The position numbers and the translations under genes were made by a program. Below the pieces are notes generated by a model, which had not been told where the DNA came from, made no database searches, and saw only the letters and a list, made by a program, of their open reading frames with translations. A stretch of 64,000 nucleotides of DNA, taken from the NCBI GenBank assembly GCA_963704005.1, contig CAVPGJ010000003.1:1-64000 (forward strand), given 5' to 3'. The stretch is from AC-32 sp963704005. GTDB lineage: Bacteria > Actinomycetota > Thermoleophilia > Gaiellales > Gaiellaceae. Below are positions 1 to 10,332 of this stretch, in pieces (within the stretch, counting starts at the first letter, position 1; each line of letters starts with the position of its first letter).

Positions 1-1368
1 TCGGCGTGGCCGATCTTCGGCAGGAGGACCTGGTGTCCGTTCGCGAGATGCGGCAGCAACTCCCGCGTGGCGTTCTGTGGCGGTGTGGCGAAGTCGAGTT
101 GGCCGCCGATCAGCAGCGTCGCGACGTTCGAGTCGCGGACGCTGTTGTATTCCTTCTCGTCGGGGTTCGCCGGCCACGCGTTGAGCAGCTGGCCGCCGGC
201 CCAGACGAAGTCGGTGCCGGGGCTGCCAATGACCGAGCCATGATCCTTGCCGCTCGCGAAGAACCGCTTGCCGTAGGCGGCGTCCGTCCTTCCGACGGAG
301 GCGACGTCGCCCCACACTTGCGCGCGCGGGAACGCGATTCCGGCGAAGAGCGAGAGCAGCCATGCCCCTCCGGCGCCGCTTCCCTTGTCGATCGAGAGGA
401 GCGTGTCGATCGTCTTCGGGGCGGCGATCGGGCCGCCGCCGCCATCGGTGGCGTTCATGAGGCCGAAGAAGCCGGCGATCCGGACGTTCCCCTTCTTGAT
501 CGGCAGGAACCAGAAGTGGCCGGGGATCTTGCCGTAGGCGGAGTGGACCGAGGTTGTGAGGTTGTTCGTTCGGCTGCGGCAGTCCTGCGCCCGAGCGCAC
601 AGCGCGGCGTAGCGATGGATCTGTTCGCCGGTCGTCTTCGCGTTCCAGAGGAAATTGCCGGGCGGGTTGACGGCGATCATCACCGAGCGGTGAATGCTCT
701 GCGGGTAGCGCCAGGCGTAGATCATCGCCGTGCGTGTGCCGGCGCTCTCGCTGACGAGGTCGACTGGTCCGTAGCCGAGCTGGTGCCGAGCGAGCTCGAG
801 GTCGTCGACGCGCTCGGGCAGCGAGTTGCGAGATCGACGCCTTCGTTCTGGAGTCGCTTCGCGCAGGCACCGAAGGCGGAGGCATCGGACGCGATTGACG
901 CCCTGCTGAGCAGGTCACGTGAGTGATCTCTCGACGCGACTACTTCGGGGCAGTCCAGACGCGAGGAGCCGTCGACGCCGCGGTAACCGACGAGCACGAC
1001 GTCACGGCGAGCCGTAAAGCGCTTGGCATCCGGGAAATCCATGTTCGTAAGCCCGGGGCCCCCTGGAGCCGGAAGATCGGGACGCCGGGGTGGGAGGTGT
1101 GCGCGCGAATGCGTGTGATCGGCAGTGCGATCAGGCGCGACTGCGCATCGTGTCGGTTCTCGGGGACGACGAGCGTGCCGCAGTCGGCCGGCTCGTTCGC
1201 GTAGGTGCAGTGCTTCAGGGTCAGCTGCCCGGCGTGCGCGCCCGCAGGCACGGACACGGAGGCTGATCCGCCGGCGAAGTGGAGGTAGGCGAGGCCGAGC
1301 CCGACCAGCGCGATCAGCACCAGCCCGGCTGCGCGGCCTCGACCGAACGACTTGATCGAAGCAGACAT
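1..1368 (-). pseudogene. Secreted alpha/beta hydrolase (TAP-like), frameshifted, 3' end beyond window
   Basis: Read on the minus strand, the start ATG at 1368 follows a good AAAGGAA ribosome site. The N-terminus MSASIKSFGRG plus a hydrophobic stretch is a signal peptide or membrane anchor. The hydrolase then continues in three frames. One shift is in the GGGGGCCCC run near 1060 (RLQG to GGPGLTNMDF), and another is near 815 (GVDLA to SLPERVDDLE). After that the frame stays open to position 1. It carries the nucleophile elbow SESAGTRTA and the C-terminal TLLIGGQLDFATPP typical of proline-iminopeptidase/TAP-like secreted peptidases. Conservation continues across both breaks, so sequencing indels are as likely as a real pseudogene. 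The catalytic His end (IGHA) lies at the very edge. Confidence 0.75.
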
Positions 1369-1607
1369 CGGGATTCCTTTCAGGTCGGGTTCCATGCGCC
1401 GACTCTGCGCCCGCGCCCCTGCCGTTCGCGTCCGAGGCGACCCCACACTCCACCCCACACCTGCTCGTAGAGGTCTTCGGGCCCGCGGGCCTTGAGGTGC
1501 ACTTGCGAGCGAAGTAGCCTTGGTTACAAAGCGTGTCCGTCGCGAGAGCCTCCGGAGTGGAGATTCCGCTCCTCGACGCCCCTCGGCTCGGGGGCGCAAA
1601 GGTCTCG

Positions 1608-4441
1608 ATGCCGGCCAACGAGCTGATACGGACGATCGCCCCCGTCTGCTGCTCGAGCGCGAGGCGGAGCTGGCGGCGCTGGAGGCGATGCTCGGTGCGG
1701 CGCGTCGGGCGACGGTCGGCTGGTTGTCGTTGAGGGCGGCGCCGGGATCGGGAAGACCAGGCTTTGGCGGAGGCGCGCGCGCTCGCTGCAGCGGCTGAGT
1801 TCGAGGTTCTGACCGCGCGCGGCGGCGAGCTCGAGGGGGAGTTCGCGTTCGGGATCGTGCGGCAGCTGTTCGAGGCTCCGCTCGCCGGGCGACCCCGGAG
1901 ATCCGTGCCGAGCTACTTGCCGGCGCGGCCGGGCTGAGCGCGTCGGTCTTCGTCTCGGCGCCGACGACTGCCTCCGGAGAAGGTCCCGAGTCCTCGTTCG
2001 CGATCCTGCACGGGCTCTACTGGCTGGCCGCCAACTTCGCCTCACGCACCCCGACGTTGCTCGTGGTCGACGACCTGCACTGGGCCGACGAGCCGTCGCT
2101 GCGCTGGCTCATCTATCTCGCCCGTCGGCTCGAAGGGCTGCCGCTGCTGCTGCTTGTCGGAACGCGCCCGTCCTCGCAGGCCGACTTCCCAGCGCTCGTT
2201 GCGGAGCTTCTTGCGGACCCCGTCGGTGCGGTCATTCGCCCCGGCAACCTCGGCGAGGAGTCCACCGCGGTGCTCGCCCGCAACGGCCTCGGAGGAGCCG
2301 ACGCCGCGTTCGCGGCCGCGCTCGAGACAGGGTCGGGAGGCAATCCGCTCTTTCTGGTTGCGCTTCTCGACGCGGTGCTCGGAAGGGATCGCACCGACGG
2401 TCGATCGGGCGCCGCACGTCCTCGAGCTGGGTCCGCGCGATCTCGTACGGCGTCTCGACGCGCCTCGGCCGTCTGCCGGCAGAAGCGACCGATCTGCTGC
2501 GTGCGGCGGCGATCCTTGGCGATCGCACCGACCTCGCTCTCGCCGCCTCGCTGGCACGGGATCGGGCGAGACGGCTCTGACGGCGGCGAGCGCGCTCGTT
2601 CGGCGTCGGATCTCCTCCGCAACGAGAACCCACTCGAGTTCACCCATCCCGTGGTGCGGACGGCGGTGCTCGAAACGTTGAGCGCGGCCGCGCGTGCGCA
2701 CGCTCATCGGGCGGCTGCCGAGGCGATCCTGGACGCGGGCGGGCGGCCCGAGCAGGCGGCCACGCATCTCGTGCTGACCGTTCCGAGCCGTGACCATTTC
2801 ATCGTCACGACGCTGCGTCAGGCTGCCGCGCACGCGCTGGCGCAGGGAGCCGCACCGGCGGCTGCCGCATATCTCCGCCGAGCGCTGGCAGAGCCGCCGC
2901 CCAAGGAGGAGCGGCCGCGCGTGCTCTACGAGCTCGGCGTCGCGGAGCTCCAGAGCGGCGCTGCGGAGTCGGCACGGCACCTGCGCCAGGCGATCGACGC
3001 GCTCGAGGACGCGACGTCGTCGCCCGAGATCGTGCTCGCCTATTCGCAGGCGACGGAAGTCGCCGGGCAGATCTCGCCGTCGACGCTTGATCTCCTGCGA
3101 CGCACGAGCGTCCGGATGCGCGAGGTCGACGTCGACCTTCACTGGCGCATCGAGGGCCAGATGATCATCGCCGCTCACTTCGACCCCGAGCTCTTCCGCT
3201 GATCGCCGAACAGCTCGCAACTCCACCCGACGACTCGGTGCGCGGCGGTAGTGGAGCCGGCGTGCTGCTGGCCGCCTGGGCATCTGAGGAGACCCGGCGT
3301 GGAGCTTCGCGGGCGCGTGCAGTCGACTACGCGACGCGGGCTCTGCAGAGCTTGCTTCACGATCCGAACACGCCGCTTCCTCGCGGTCAACTTTCCTCTA
3401 CGCCCTCACGTTCGCCGGCGAGGTTGAAGACGCCGCGCGCGGCTACGAGGTCGCGATCGCGCTGGCGCAGACGCACGGCGACGTGCTGTCGCTTGCGATC
3501 TTGTACCGTTCAGGGCGGGCTACGCGCGCAGATCGGGGATCTGCGTGGCGCAGAAGAGGATCTTCGGCCGATCGAGCGAATGGCGTTCCAGGATGCCGCC
3601 GTTCTCCAGCCGTACTGGGCCGGGTACCTGGCCGAGCTCCTCCTCGAGCGCGGTGAGCTGGCCGAGGCGCAACGGCTGGTCGAGCGGCGACCCGCCGTGG
3701 CAAAGCAGGGCCACCTGCTCAACTTCTTTCGCGTCCGCGGGCTCGTCGCGTTCCACGCCGGTTCGCCGGAGCAGGCGCTGGCGGACCTCCGTGCCGCCGG
3801 AGACCGTGCGCGCTCCCTGGGTATCGAGAATCCCGGCGTTCGCGCCGTGGCGGTCGGAGGCCGCACTCGCCCTCCACCGCCTCGGCCGACCGCAGGAGGG
3901 GCGTGATCTGGCACACGAGGAGCTCGAGCTCTCGCAGCGATGGGGCACCGCGCGCACGATCGGCATCTCGCTGCGCGCCCTCGGCCTGCTCGAGGGTGGA
4001 CAGGCAGGCGAGGTGTTGCTGCGTGAGGCGGTCGAGGTGCTCGCGGATTCGCCAGCCCGGCTCGAGCACGCGCGGGCGCTCGTCGACCTTGGGGCGTTGC
4101 TGCGGCGCGGCAACAGTCGCAGCGAGGCGCGGAAACTTCTGCGCCAGGGGGTCGACGTCGCGCATCGGTGCGGCGCCACCGCCTTGGTCGCAAGGGGGAA
4201 CGAGGAGCTCGCGGCGACCGGGGCGCACCCGCGCACGATCCTGCTCAGTGGCCTGGACGCGTTGACGGCGAGCGAGCGGCGGGTCGCGCAGATGGCGGCC
4301 GAGGAGATGAGCAACAAGGAGATCGCCCAGGCGCTCTTCGTCACCGTCAAGACTGTCGAGCAGCATCTCTCCCGGGTCTACCGCAAGCTCAACATCGGTT
4401 CCCGCAAAGACCTCGGTGCGGCACTCGCCGCACCAGCGTAA
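1608..4441 (+). pseudogene. LuxR-family LAL-type ATPase regulator, multiply frameshifted
   Basis: About 930 residues of a large ATP-binding LuxR (LAL) transcription regulator can be followed only by switching frame at least eight times. In order these are LLEREAELAALEAML, a P-loop GGAGIGKTRL near 1735-1770, the Walker B region LLVVDDLHWADEPS near 2060, the EFTHPVVRTAVLE segment near 2640, TPR-like helices to about 4200, and a C-terminal LuxR HTH (TASERRVAQMAAEEMSNKEI, then TVKTVEQHLSRVYRKL) ending at 4441. The breaks sit at about 1620, 1765, 1890, 2390, 2440, 2570, 3200, 3390, 3500 and 3860. The exact start is unsure; ATG 1608 is plausible. The domain order is complete, which argues for read errors, but a decayed gene cannot be excluded. 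The ligand and target genes are unknown. Confidence 0.75.
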
Positions 4442-4606
4442 AGCCCGCGGCGACTGCGTGAAGCCCGGCGGCAGCCCACCAGGCGGGCGGTCTCTCCGGG
4501 GAAAGATCAGGGGTAGGAGTGGGGTCGTCCCGGGCGCGATCGGGCTAGACGGAGGCGCATGCTCGACGAGTCAAGTCGCAGCTCCGCCAAAGAGAAAGGA
4601 ACCCCG

Positions 4607-4849
4607 ATGTCGCACGCAGCCCACAAAGAACTCGCCTACCGCAACGAGAACGGCCTCGAGGTCACCCTCCTCTGGGATCTCCGCTCCAACGAAGTCTCGG
4701 TCGAGGTCATCGACCACCTCGACGACGGCGGCTTCCGCCTCCCGATCGCCGGCCACCTTGCCCTCGACGCGTTCCATCACCCCTACGCCTACCTGCCGTC
4801 GGACGAGAATCACTACGAGCCCGGCGCGCACGTGGCGTCGGCCGAGTGA
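4607..4849 (+). CDS. Small conserved hypothetical protein (80 aa)
   Basis: The ATG at 4607 has an AAAGGAACCCC ribosome site just upstream, which favours it over an earlier ATG at 4559. The 80-residue product is soluble and acidic, with no signal peptide, and contains LEVTLLWDLRSNEVSVEVID followed by a histidine-rich stretch (FHHPYAY). I do not recognise a characterised family. Its stop overlaps the GTG start of the next gene (GTGA), so the two are probably translationally coupled. Confidence 0.6.
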   Translation: MSHAAHKELAYRNENGLEVTLLWDLRSNEVSVEVIDHLDDGGFRLPIAGHLALDAFHHPYAYLPSDENHYEPGAHVASAE

Positions 4850-6048
4850 CGGTCATGGCGACGTTCTCTTCCGCAGCGACCGCCGGACGGCGTAACTGGG
4901 CGCGCGTGCCGGCGGTCCAGCGGTTCCTCCCGCCGCTCGCGTCGCTGCTCGTCGCACTCAGCGTGCTCGGAGCCGGAGCGCGGCTGTTGATCGCCGTCGC
5001 GCTGCCTGCACTGCTGATCGGGGCCTCGTTCCATCGCCTGCCACGCCCGGCCGCGGCTGCGGTCGCACTCCTGCTCGGCGTTCTCAGCCTTGGGACAGGG
5101 CTGATCGCACGCGCCGACCTGCTCCTCGCCGCCGGACTGCTCTATCTCCTGGTCGGCATCCGTCGAGGCTGGGGCGTCAACCGGGGTCGCCGCAGGCTCC
5201 GCGCCTGGACAAACCGCGCCCTCGCAACCGTCGGATCAGTGCTCCTCGCCTTCCTCGTCGTCTATCCGACCCTGCTCGTCGTCGACTACCTCGCAAAGCC
5301 CCGCGCGCCCATCAGTGAGGCTGCACTGGGGCTTCCGCACGAGCGCGTCGCCTTCTCCGCTACGGACGGCGTTCACCTCGCCGGCTGGTACGTGCCCTCC
5401 CGCAACGGAGCGGCGATCGTGCTCGTTCACGGCGGCGGCGGCGACCGCCAAGGAACCATCCATCACGCCCGCGTGCTCGCGAGCGCAGGCTACGGCGTGC
5501 TCCTCTACGACGCACGCGGACGCGGCGAGAGCGGCGGCCACGAAAACGCCTTCGGCTGGCAATGGGACCGCGACGTGCACGGAGCCGTCTCCTACCTCGC
5601 CACCCGAGGCATCCACCGAATCGGCCTGCTCGGCCTCTCCACCGGCGCCGAAGCGGTCGTCACGGAAGCAGCATCCGACCCACGCGTCGAAGCGGTCGTC
5701 GCAGATGGGCTCCAAGGACGAACGGCGGCTGACGCAAGCCACCTCCCGTTCGGCGATCGGATCTCGATCGAGCTCCCCTTTGCCGTCGCCGGCGCCGAAA
5801 TCGAGCTCGCTACCGGCCAGGCTCAGCCGAAGCCGCTCATGAATCTCGTGCACGCCGTCGCGCGGACGCGACCATTGCTGCTGATCGGCACCGTCGGCTT
5901 CGAGCGCGAGTTCGACCGGGCGTACACCCACGGAACGAAGGCCCAGCTCTGGCAGTTGCCGCGGAGCGCGCACACGCACGGGCTCGAGGACCATCCTCGC
6001 GCCTACGCGAATCGCGTTCTTGCACTCTTCAACCGGGGACTCTCGTAG
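4846..6048 (+). CDS. Membrane-anchored alpha/beta hydrolase
   Basis: This is a 400-residue protein starting at GTG 4846 in a GTGA overlap with the previous gene; ATG 4855 is an alternative. About four hydrophobic segments lie in residues 34-150. They are followed by a hydrolase domain with an HGGGGD oxyanion-type loop near 195-200, YDARGRGESGG near 221-230, the nucleophile elbow GLSTG (Ser265) and a C-terminal SAHTHGLEDHP that would carry the catalytic His. The architecture fits membrane-tethered serine hydrolases or peptidases of the alpha/beta fold. The substrate cannot be told from sequence. Confidence 0.8.
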   Translation: MTVMATFSSAATAGRRNWARVPAVQRFLPPLASLLVALSVLGAGARLLIAVALPALLIGASFHRLPRPAAAAVALLLGVLSLGTGLIARADLLLAAGLLYLLVGIRRGWGVNRGRRRLRAWTNRALATVGSVLLAFLVVYPTLLVVDYLAKPRAPISEAALGLPHERVAFSATDGVHLAGWYVPSRNGAAIVLVHGGGGDRQGTIHHARVLASAGYGVLLYDARGRGESGGHENAFGWQWDRDVHGAVSYLATRGIHRIGLLGLSTGAEAVVTEAASDPRVEAVVADGLQGRTAADASHLPFGDRISIELPFAVAGAEIELATGQAQPKPLMNLVHAVARTRPLLLIGTVGFEREFDRAYTHGTKAQLWQLPRSAHTHGLEDHPRAYANRVLALFNRGLS

Positions 6049-6192
6049 AGGCGTCGTTCCGCGTCGACACCCTCCGTACCGCGCGGAGCGCCGAGGCCGG
6101 GACGCCCGAAGTGCTCGGATCCGCGATAGTCGCGCCGAGGAGAATTCTCGCGCGGGATGGAACCGGGGCATCGCGGGATCGATCTGACGACA

Positions 6193-6214
6193 TTGCCTGC
6201 AAACAGGCAATTTT
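6193..6214 (+). terminator. Candidate Rho-independent terminator
   Basis: A 7-bp perfect stem TTGCCTG / CAGGCAA with a CAAA loop is followed directly by TTTT, in the sense of the + strand. It lies 145 nt after the hydrolase stop at 6048 and ahead of the convergent tRNA. The stem is short and only moderately GC-rich. Confidence 0.5.
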
Positions 6215-6311
6215 CCAAGTCGTGCGGGATCAGAGCGGGACGTGCGAAAAACCGGCGGTCGTTCACGCCGATCTTGACAACAAAAGATGCCGATTTGCAG
6301 GATGTTTGGAG

Positions 6312-6385
<74 letters not shown>

Positions 6386-6402
6386 GGGACGGCCCAGTCT
6401 AG

Positions 6403-6831
6403 CTAGATCGAAGTCAGGCCGAGCTGGCGCAGCATGGTGATCGAGTCCGAGTAGACGTCCTTGCGCGCGACCAGGCCGTCGCGGATCGGGATCACGTCCA
6501 TGCCCTTGTACTCGACCTTCTTGCCGGTAGGCTCGAGCTCGATCCCGGAGCGCGTCATCGGCCCCTCGTGCGTGCCGCGGGCGGTCCACTCCTGCACGAC
6601 CAGGTCGTCGCGGATGTAGGCGCGGCGTGTCTCGAACGAGAGATCCGGGAAGACGGCGAAGATGCCCGTGATCGCCTTCCCGATCTGCTCGCGGCCGGCG
6701 TTGACGTCGCCCGTGACGTGGTTCTCGAAGACCGAGTCCTCGGTGTGCATCGAGACGATCGCGTCGACATCGTGGTCGTTCCACGCCGCGTTGTAGCGGT
6801 CGATGAACTCCTGCAGCTCCGGTCCGTCCAC
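6403..6831 (-). CDS. SnoaL-like / NTF2-fold protein
   Basis: The 142-residue protein shows the pattern of the SnoaL-like polyketide cyclase family: FIDRYNAAWNDHDVDAIVSM at the N-terminus, then HTEDSVFENH, FPDLSFETRRAYI and VVQEWTARGTHEG. Such proteins form an NTF2-like cone, but most family members in this kind of context have no known substrate. The start is GTG 6831, with a TAGGCT box 6 nt upstream (leaderless type) that overlaps the divergent promoter of the next gene. Confidence 0.8.
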   Translation of the reverse strand: MDGPELQEFIDRYNAAWNDHDVDAIVSMHTEDSVFENHVTGDVNAGREQIGKAITGIFAVFPDLSFETRRAYIRDDLVVQEWTARGTHEGPMTRSGIELEPTGKKVEYKGMDVIPIRDGLVARKDVYSDSITMLRQLGLTSI

Positions 6832-6836
6832 GTGCG

Positions 6837-6843
6837 TAGCCTA
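6837..6843. promoter_or_regulatory. Overlapping divergent -10 boxes
   Basis: Plus strand TAGCCT (6837-6842) lies 6 nt before GTG 6849. Minus strand TAGGCT (6838-6843) lies 6 nt before GTG 6831. The two TANNNT boxes overlap by five bases, so both genes appear leaderless and should compete for polymerase. Confidence 0.6.
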
Positions 6844-6848
6844 AACCC

Positions 6849-7976
6849 GTGACCCTCGTCGACTGGCTGGCGGTGGCGCTCGTCCTGGTCGCTGCGCTCG
6901 GCGGCGCGGCGCAGGGCTTCGTCTGGAGCAGCCTCTCGCTGTTCGGCCTCGCGGTCGGAGCGGTGGTCGGCGGCAGGATCGCGCCTCTTCTGCTTCAGGG
7001 TGGCGCGCACTCGCAGTACTCGCCGGCGATCGCGCTCGCCGGCGCGGTCACCTTCGCGCTCGTCTTCGAGCTGCTCGGCAGCACGGCCGGCGCTGCGCTG
7101 CGCAGGCGTGAGCGCTACTTCCTGCACGAGGCGGACTCGATCGCGGGCGTCGTCGCCGGGGCCCTGATCGGCCTCGTTGTCGTCTGGGTGCTCGGCGCGA
7201 TGGCGCTGCAGCTTCCGGGGCAGACGGCGCTGCGGCAGGCGGTTCAGCGCTCGCTCGTGCTCCGGCGCCTGAACTCGATCGTGCCGCCGCGGACGGTTCT
7301 GAACACACTCGCGCGGATCGACCCCTTCCCGCGCCTCGCCGGCCCGCCGGTGCCGACTCAGCCGCTCGATCCACGCGTGCTCGAGCGGCCTGGCGTGCAG
7401 ACGGCCGCGGCAAGCGTCGTGCGCGTGTTGGGGACGGCTTGCGGCCTGGGCATCGAGGGCAGCGGCTGGGTCGCCCGCCCCGGCCTGGTGGTGACGGCGG
7501 CGCACGTCGTCGCGGGGGAGACCGACACGACGGTGACCACGGTCTCCGGGTCCACTCTGCCCGCCCACGCGGTCGCGTTTGACCCGCACAACGACGTCGC
7601 CGTCCTGCGCGTGCCAGGGCTCTCGGCTCGTCCGCTCAGGCTGGTCGAGCCGAAGTACGGGACCGCGGTCGCGATCGTCGGCTATCCGGAGAACGGCCCC
7701 TTCGACGCCGTCCCCGGCCGGATCGGCACGACCGTGAGCGTCCTCACGCAGGACGCATACGGGCGCGGCCCGGTGGCGCGAACCGTGACGAGCCTGAGCG
7801 GCGACGTCCGCCACGGCGACTCCGGCGGGGCGGCGGTGGACGCCTCCGGCGCGGTCGAGTCGACGGTCTTCGCGGCGCGCGTGAACGGCTCCGGCGGCTA
7901 CGGCATCCCGGCGTCGGTCGTCCGCCGCGACCTCGCGAACGCGCGGGTGCCGGTCTCGACCGGGCCGTGTACCTAG
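6849..7976 (+). CDS. MarP-like membrane serine protease (CvpA + trypsin-like)
   Basis: This is a 375-residue protein. Residues 1-125 hold four hydrophobic segments of the CvpA/colicin V production type, and residues 185-370 form a chymotrypsin-like domain. The triad is His219 (VTAAHVV), Asp249 (HNDVAVLRV) and Ser325 (RHGDSGG). This is the architecture of MarP/Rv3671c, the periplasmic protease for acid and oxidative resistance in mycobacteria; the role here is inferred from that. Two Cys (198 and the one next to the C-terminus) could form a disulfide. It starts at GTG 6849 behind a leaderless-type TAGCCT box and overlaps the convergent methyltransferase gene by 4 nt. Confidence 0.9.
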   Translation: MTLVDWLAVALVLVAALGGAAQGFVWSSLSLFGLAVGAVVGGRIAPLLLQGGAHSQYSPAIALAGAVTFALVFELLGSTAGAALRRRERYFLHEADSIAGVVAGALIGLVVVWVLGAMALQLPGQTALRQAVQRSLVLRRLNSIVPPRTVLNTLARIDPFPRLAGPPVPTQPLDPRVLERPGVQTAAASVVRVLGTACGLGIEGSGWVARPGLVVTAAHVVAGETDTTVTTVSGSTLPAHAVAFDPHNDVAVLRVPGLSARPLRLVEPKYGTAVAIVGYPENGPFDAVPGRIGTTVSVLTQDAYGRGPVARTVTSLSGDVRHGDSGGAAVDASGAVESTVFAARVNGSGGYGIPASVVRRDLANARVPVSTGPCT

Positions 7977-9783
7977 AGCAGGTCGAGCGCCGCTTCGGGC
8001 TGCTTGAAGGGTGGGATCACGTAGACGCCGGCCGCCTTCTCGCGCGCCTGGGCGTACAGCTCGCGGGCGAGCGCGAGGCCTTCGGCGCCCGCATTCGGGC
8101 CGGCGCGCTCGAGGCGGCGCTGCACGTCTTCCGGGACGACGATCCCCGGCACCTCGTTGTGGAGCCGCACGGCGAGCTGGTAGCTGCGCACGTAGAAGAT
8201 TCCGACCAGGATCGGGACGGGCCAGCCGCCGAGCCGCTCCTCGAAGCGGTCGAGGTAGTCGAGGTCGAACAGCGCCTGGGTCATCGCGAAGCGGGCGCCG
8301 GCCTCGAGCTTCTGCCGGAAGCGGTCGAGCTCGGTCTCGAGGTCGTCGGCCGACGGGTTGACAGCGACGCCGGAGAAGAACGAGGTCGGCGCGTCGATCG
8401 CCCTTGCCGTTGAAGTCCTCGCCCCGGTTCAGGCTGCGTGACGACCTGGGCGAGGCCGATCGAGTCGACCTCGTAGACGCCGCGCGAGCCGGGGTAGTCG
8501 CCGATCTCGGGCGGGTCGCCGGTGACGGAGAGCACGTTGCGGACGCCCTCGGCGTGGGCGCCGAGCAGCAGCGACTCGAGCCCCATGATCGAGGTGTCGC
8601 GCGGGGTGACGTGCGGGATCGTCTCCAGGCCGCAGTCCCGCTCGATCGCCACCGCGGCCATCAGCGCGTTCGCGCGGGCGCGCGCCATCGGATTGTCGTT
8701 GATGTCGACGAAGCCGACCTTTCCCGAGGCCTTGAGCGCGCGGGCGATGCCCAGCATCGCGTCGTAGGTGCCCCCCTTTGGCGGGTCGAGCTCGACGCAG
8801 GTGACCCATTCGCCCTCGCGCAGCATCCGCGCGAGCTCGGTCTCGCGGGGGCCGGGGCCGAGGTCGGGCTCGGGGAGCTCGCGCTCGAGACTCTCGAGCG
8901 GGGCGATCGGCGCGCGCTGCTCTTCGACCGCGGAGGCGATCGCGGCGATCTCGAGCGGCGTCGTCCCGCAGCAGCCGCCGATCAGCCGCGCGCCGAGCTG
9001 TTGCGCATGGGCGGCGAACTCGGCGAAGTACTCGGGCGTCGCGTGCGGGTAGATGACCCGGCCGCCCGAGAGGCTGGCGAGGCCGACGTTGGGAAGGACG
9101 GCGAGCGGCGGGCCGCCGTCGGCGCCCATCGCCTCGAGCGCGGCCAGGGCGGCGTGGAGGCCGGCGCCGTGGTTGGCGCCGATCGCGGCCAGGTCGAGCG
9201 GGCGCAGCCGCTCCGCGGCCTCGGCGGCGGTGACTCCTGCGAGCGTCTCGGCGCCCTCGTCGAAGGTGAGCGTGGCGACGATCGGCAGGCTGGAGACGCC
9301 GCGCACGGCCTCGATCGCGGTCTCGAGCTCGTCCAGGACGTAGAAGGTCTCGATCATGAACAGGTCGACACCGCGCCCGTCCAGGATCGCGGCCTGCTCG
9401 GCGAAGATCTCGGCGCGCTGCTCGGGCGGGACGGCGAGGTCGCCCAGCGGGCCGATCGAGCCGGCGATGAAGACCTCGCGGCCCGAGACCTCGCGCGCCT
9501 CGCGGGCGAGCTTGACGCCGGCGCTGTTGATCCGCTCGAGGTCGTCGTCGAGGTAGAGGCCGGCCAGCTTGCGGCGGTTGGCGCCGAAGGTGTTCGTCTC
9601 GATCAGGTCGGCGCCGGCGCGGATGAAGCTCGTGTGCAGGGTGACGACGCTCTCCGGCGCCTTGAGGTTGGCCTCCTCGGGGCAGCGCAGGCGCGGAACG
9701 GCGCTCGTGATGAGCACGCCCATGCCCCCGTCGCCGACGACGACGGGACCGGAGGCGAGCCGATCTTCGAAGCGGGCGGCCAT
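7973..9783 (-). CDS. Homocysteine S-methyltransferase / methylenetetrahydrofolate reductase, bifunctional (frameshifted)
   Basis: Translation starts at ATG 9783. The N-terminal half is a homocysteine methyltransferase, with GDGGMGVLI near the start, ETNTFGANR, and the zinc-site signature GGCCGTTP near residue 270. The C-terminal half is an MTHFR-type TIM barrel (TCVELDPPKGGTYD, then TPRDTSI and SVTGDPP). It would couple methyl transfer to homocysteine with reduction of 5,10-methylene-THF in methionine/one-carbon metabolism. The frame breaks twice near 8400-8445: one extra base in the CACGCAGCC stretch and one extra G in GGCAAGGGCGATC. It then resumes (MTQALFDLDYLDRFEERLGG) and ends at 7973. 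Total length of about 603 residues matches the family, so indel errors are likely. Confidence 0.85.
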
Positions 9784-9789
9784 GGTTTG

Positions 9790-9795
9790 ACTCTA
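9790..9795 (-). promoter_or_regulatory. -10 box of the methyltransferase/MTHFR gene
   Basis: TAGAGT on the minus strand is separated from ATG 9783 by CAAACC (6 nt), the leaderless geometry seen at many genes in this window. Confidence 0.5.
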
Positions 9796-10235
9796 CAAGT
9801 GGGGGTGAAGCGGGCCAGTCAACCGACAACGAGGGATAGATGAAGCGACCCTCCCGGAGCGATACTCAACCTGCATACGACAGAGCGCCCCGATGCGGCG
9901 TGGGCAGCTCAGTCGAAACGGTACGGGCCCGATGCGGCGGGGCCCTGCCAGATGTAACTGCGGCTCTCTCACGGGAGACTCAGGCGGGGCCGGGCGGCGG
10001 CCCCGCCTGAAGTATGAACCGCGGCCGACACGCGACAACTCTGGGCGGGTCCGTGCGTGCGGGCCCGTCCGGCGTCAGTCTCCGGAGTGGCCTAAAGACA
10101 GCGCCGGTCGTGCCGATTGGCTCGTTACGACTCCTCCGGCGTGGGACTGACGGCAATCATCCTGCGGCTAAGGGGTTTGGACGGCGGGCTCAGGCCCGCC
10201 GTTCAGGTTCAGGCGTTTGCGGATAGATCCCGCCG
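9796..10235. other. Gene-free gap rich in hairpins
   Basis: No convincing gene is seen. Three strong inverted repeats are present. One is a 12-bp perfect stem, 9980-9991 with 9999-10010, loop of 7. The second is an 8-bp stem with one G-U in CGGGTCCG / CGGGCCCG near 10046-10067. The third is an 11-bp stem near 10179-10204 with a TCAG loop. None is followed by a T run. A motif CCGATGCGGCG also occurs twice near 9890 and 9930. This could be a structured non-coding RNA or eroded repeats; it matches no RNA family I know. Confidence 0.4.
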
Positions 10236-10332
10236 GGTCGACCGGTCAGTTCAGACGGACGTGCTTCCGGCCACGCCGGCAAAGCCGGCATGGCCTCCAG
10301 CGCGTCCTGAGAGGCATCGCAAGCGATGCCTC
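10236..10332 (+). repeat. Dispersed structured repeat, copy R1 (longest)
   Basis: This copy begins GGTCGACCGGTCAGTTCAG and ends with the perfect hairpin GGCATCGCAAGCGATGCC. The central stem (GGCC..GCCGGC, AAA loop, GCCGGC..GGCC) is the longest of the six copies. It touches the 3' end of the convergent SDR gene. Confidence 0.8.

Noticed and set aside
9784..10020. A SAM, SAH or B12 riboswitch controlling the methyltransferase/MTHFR gene
   Set aside because: No consensus core of those riboswitches was found, and the -10 box 6 nt before the ATG implies that there is no leader.
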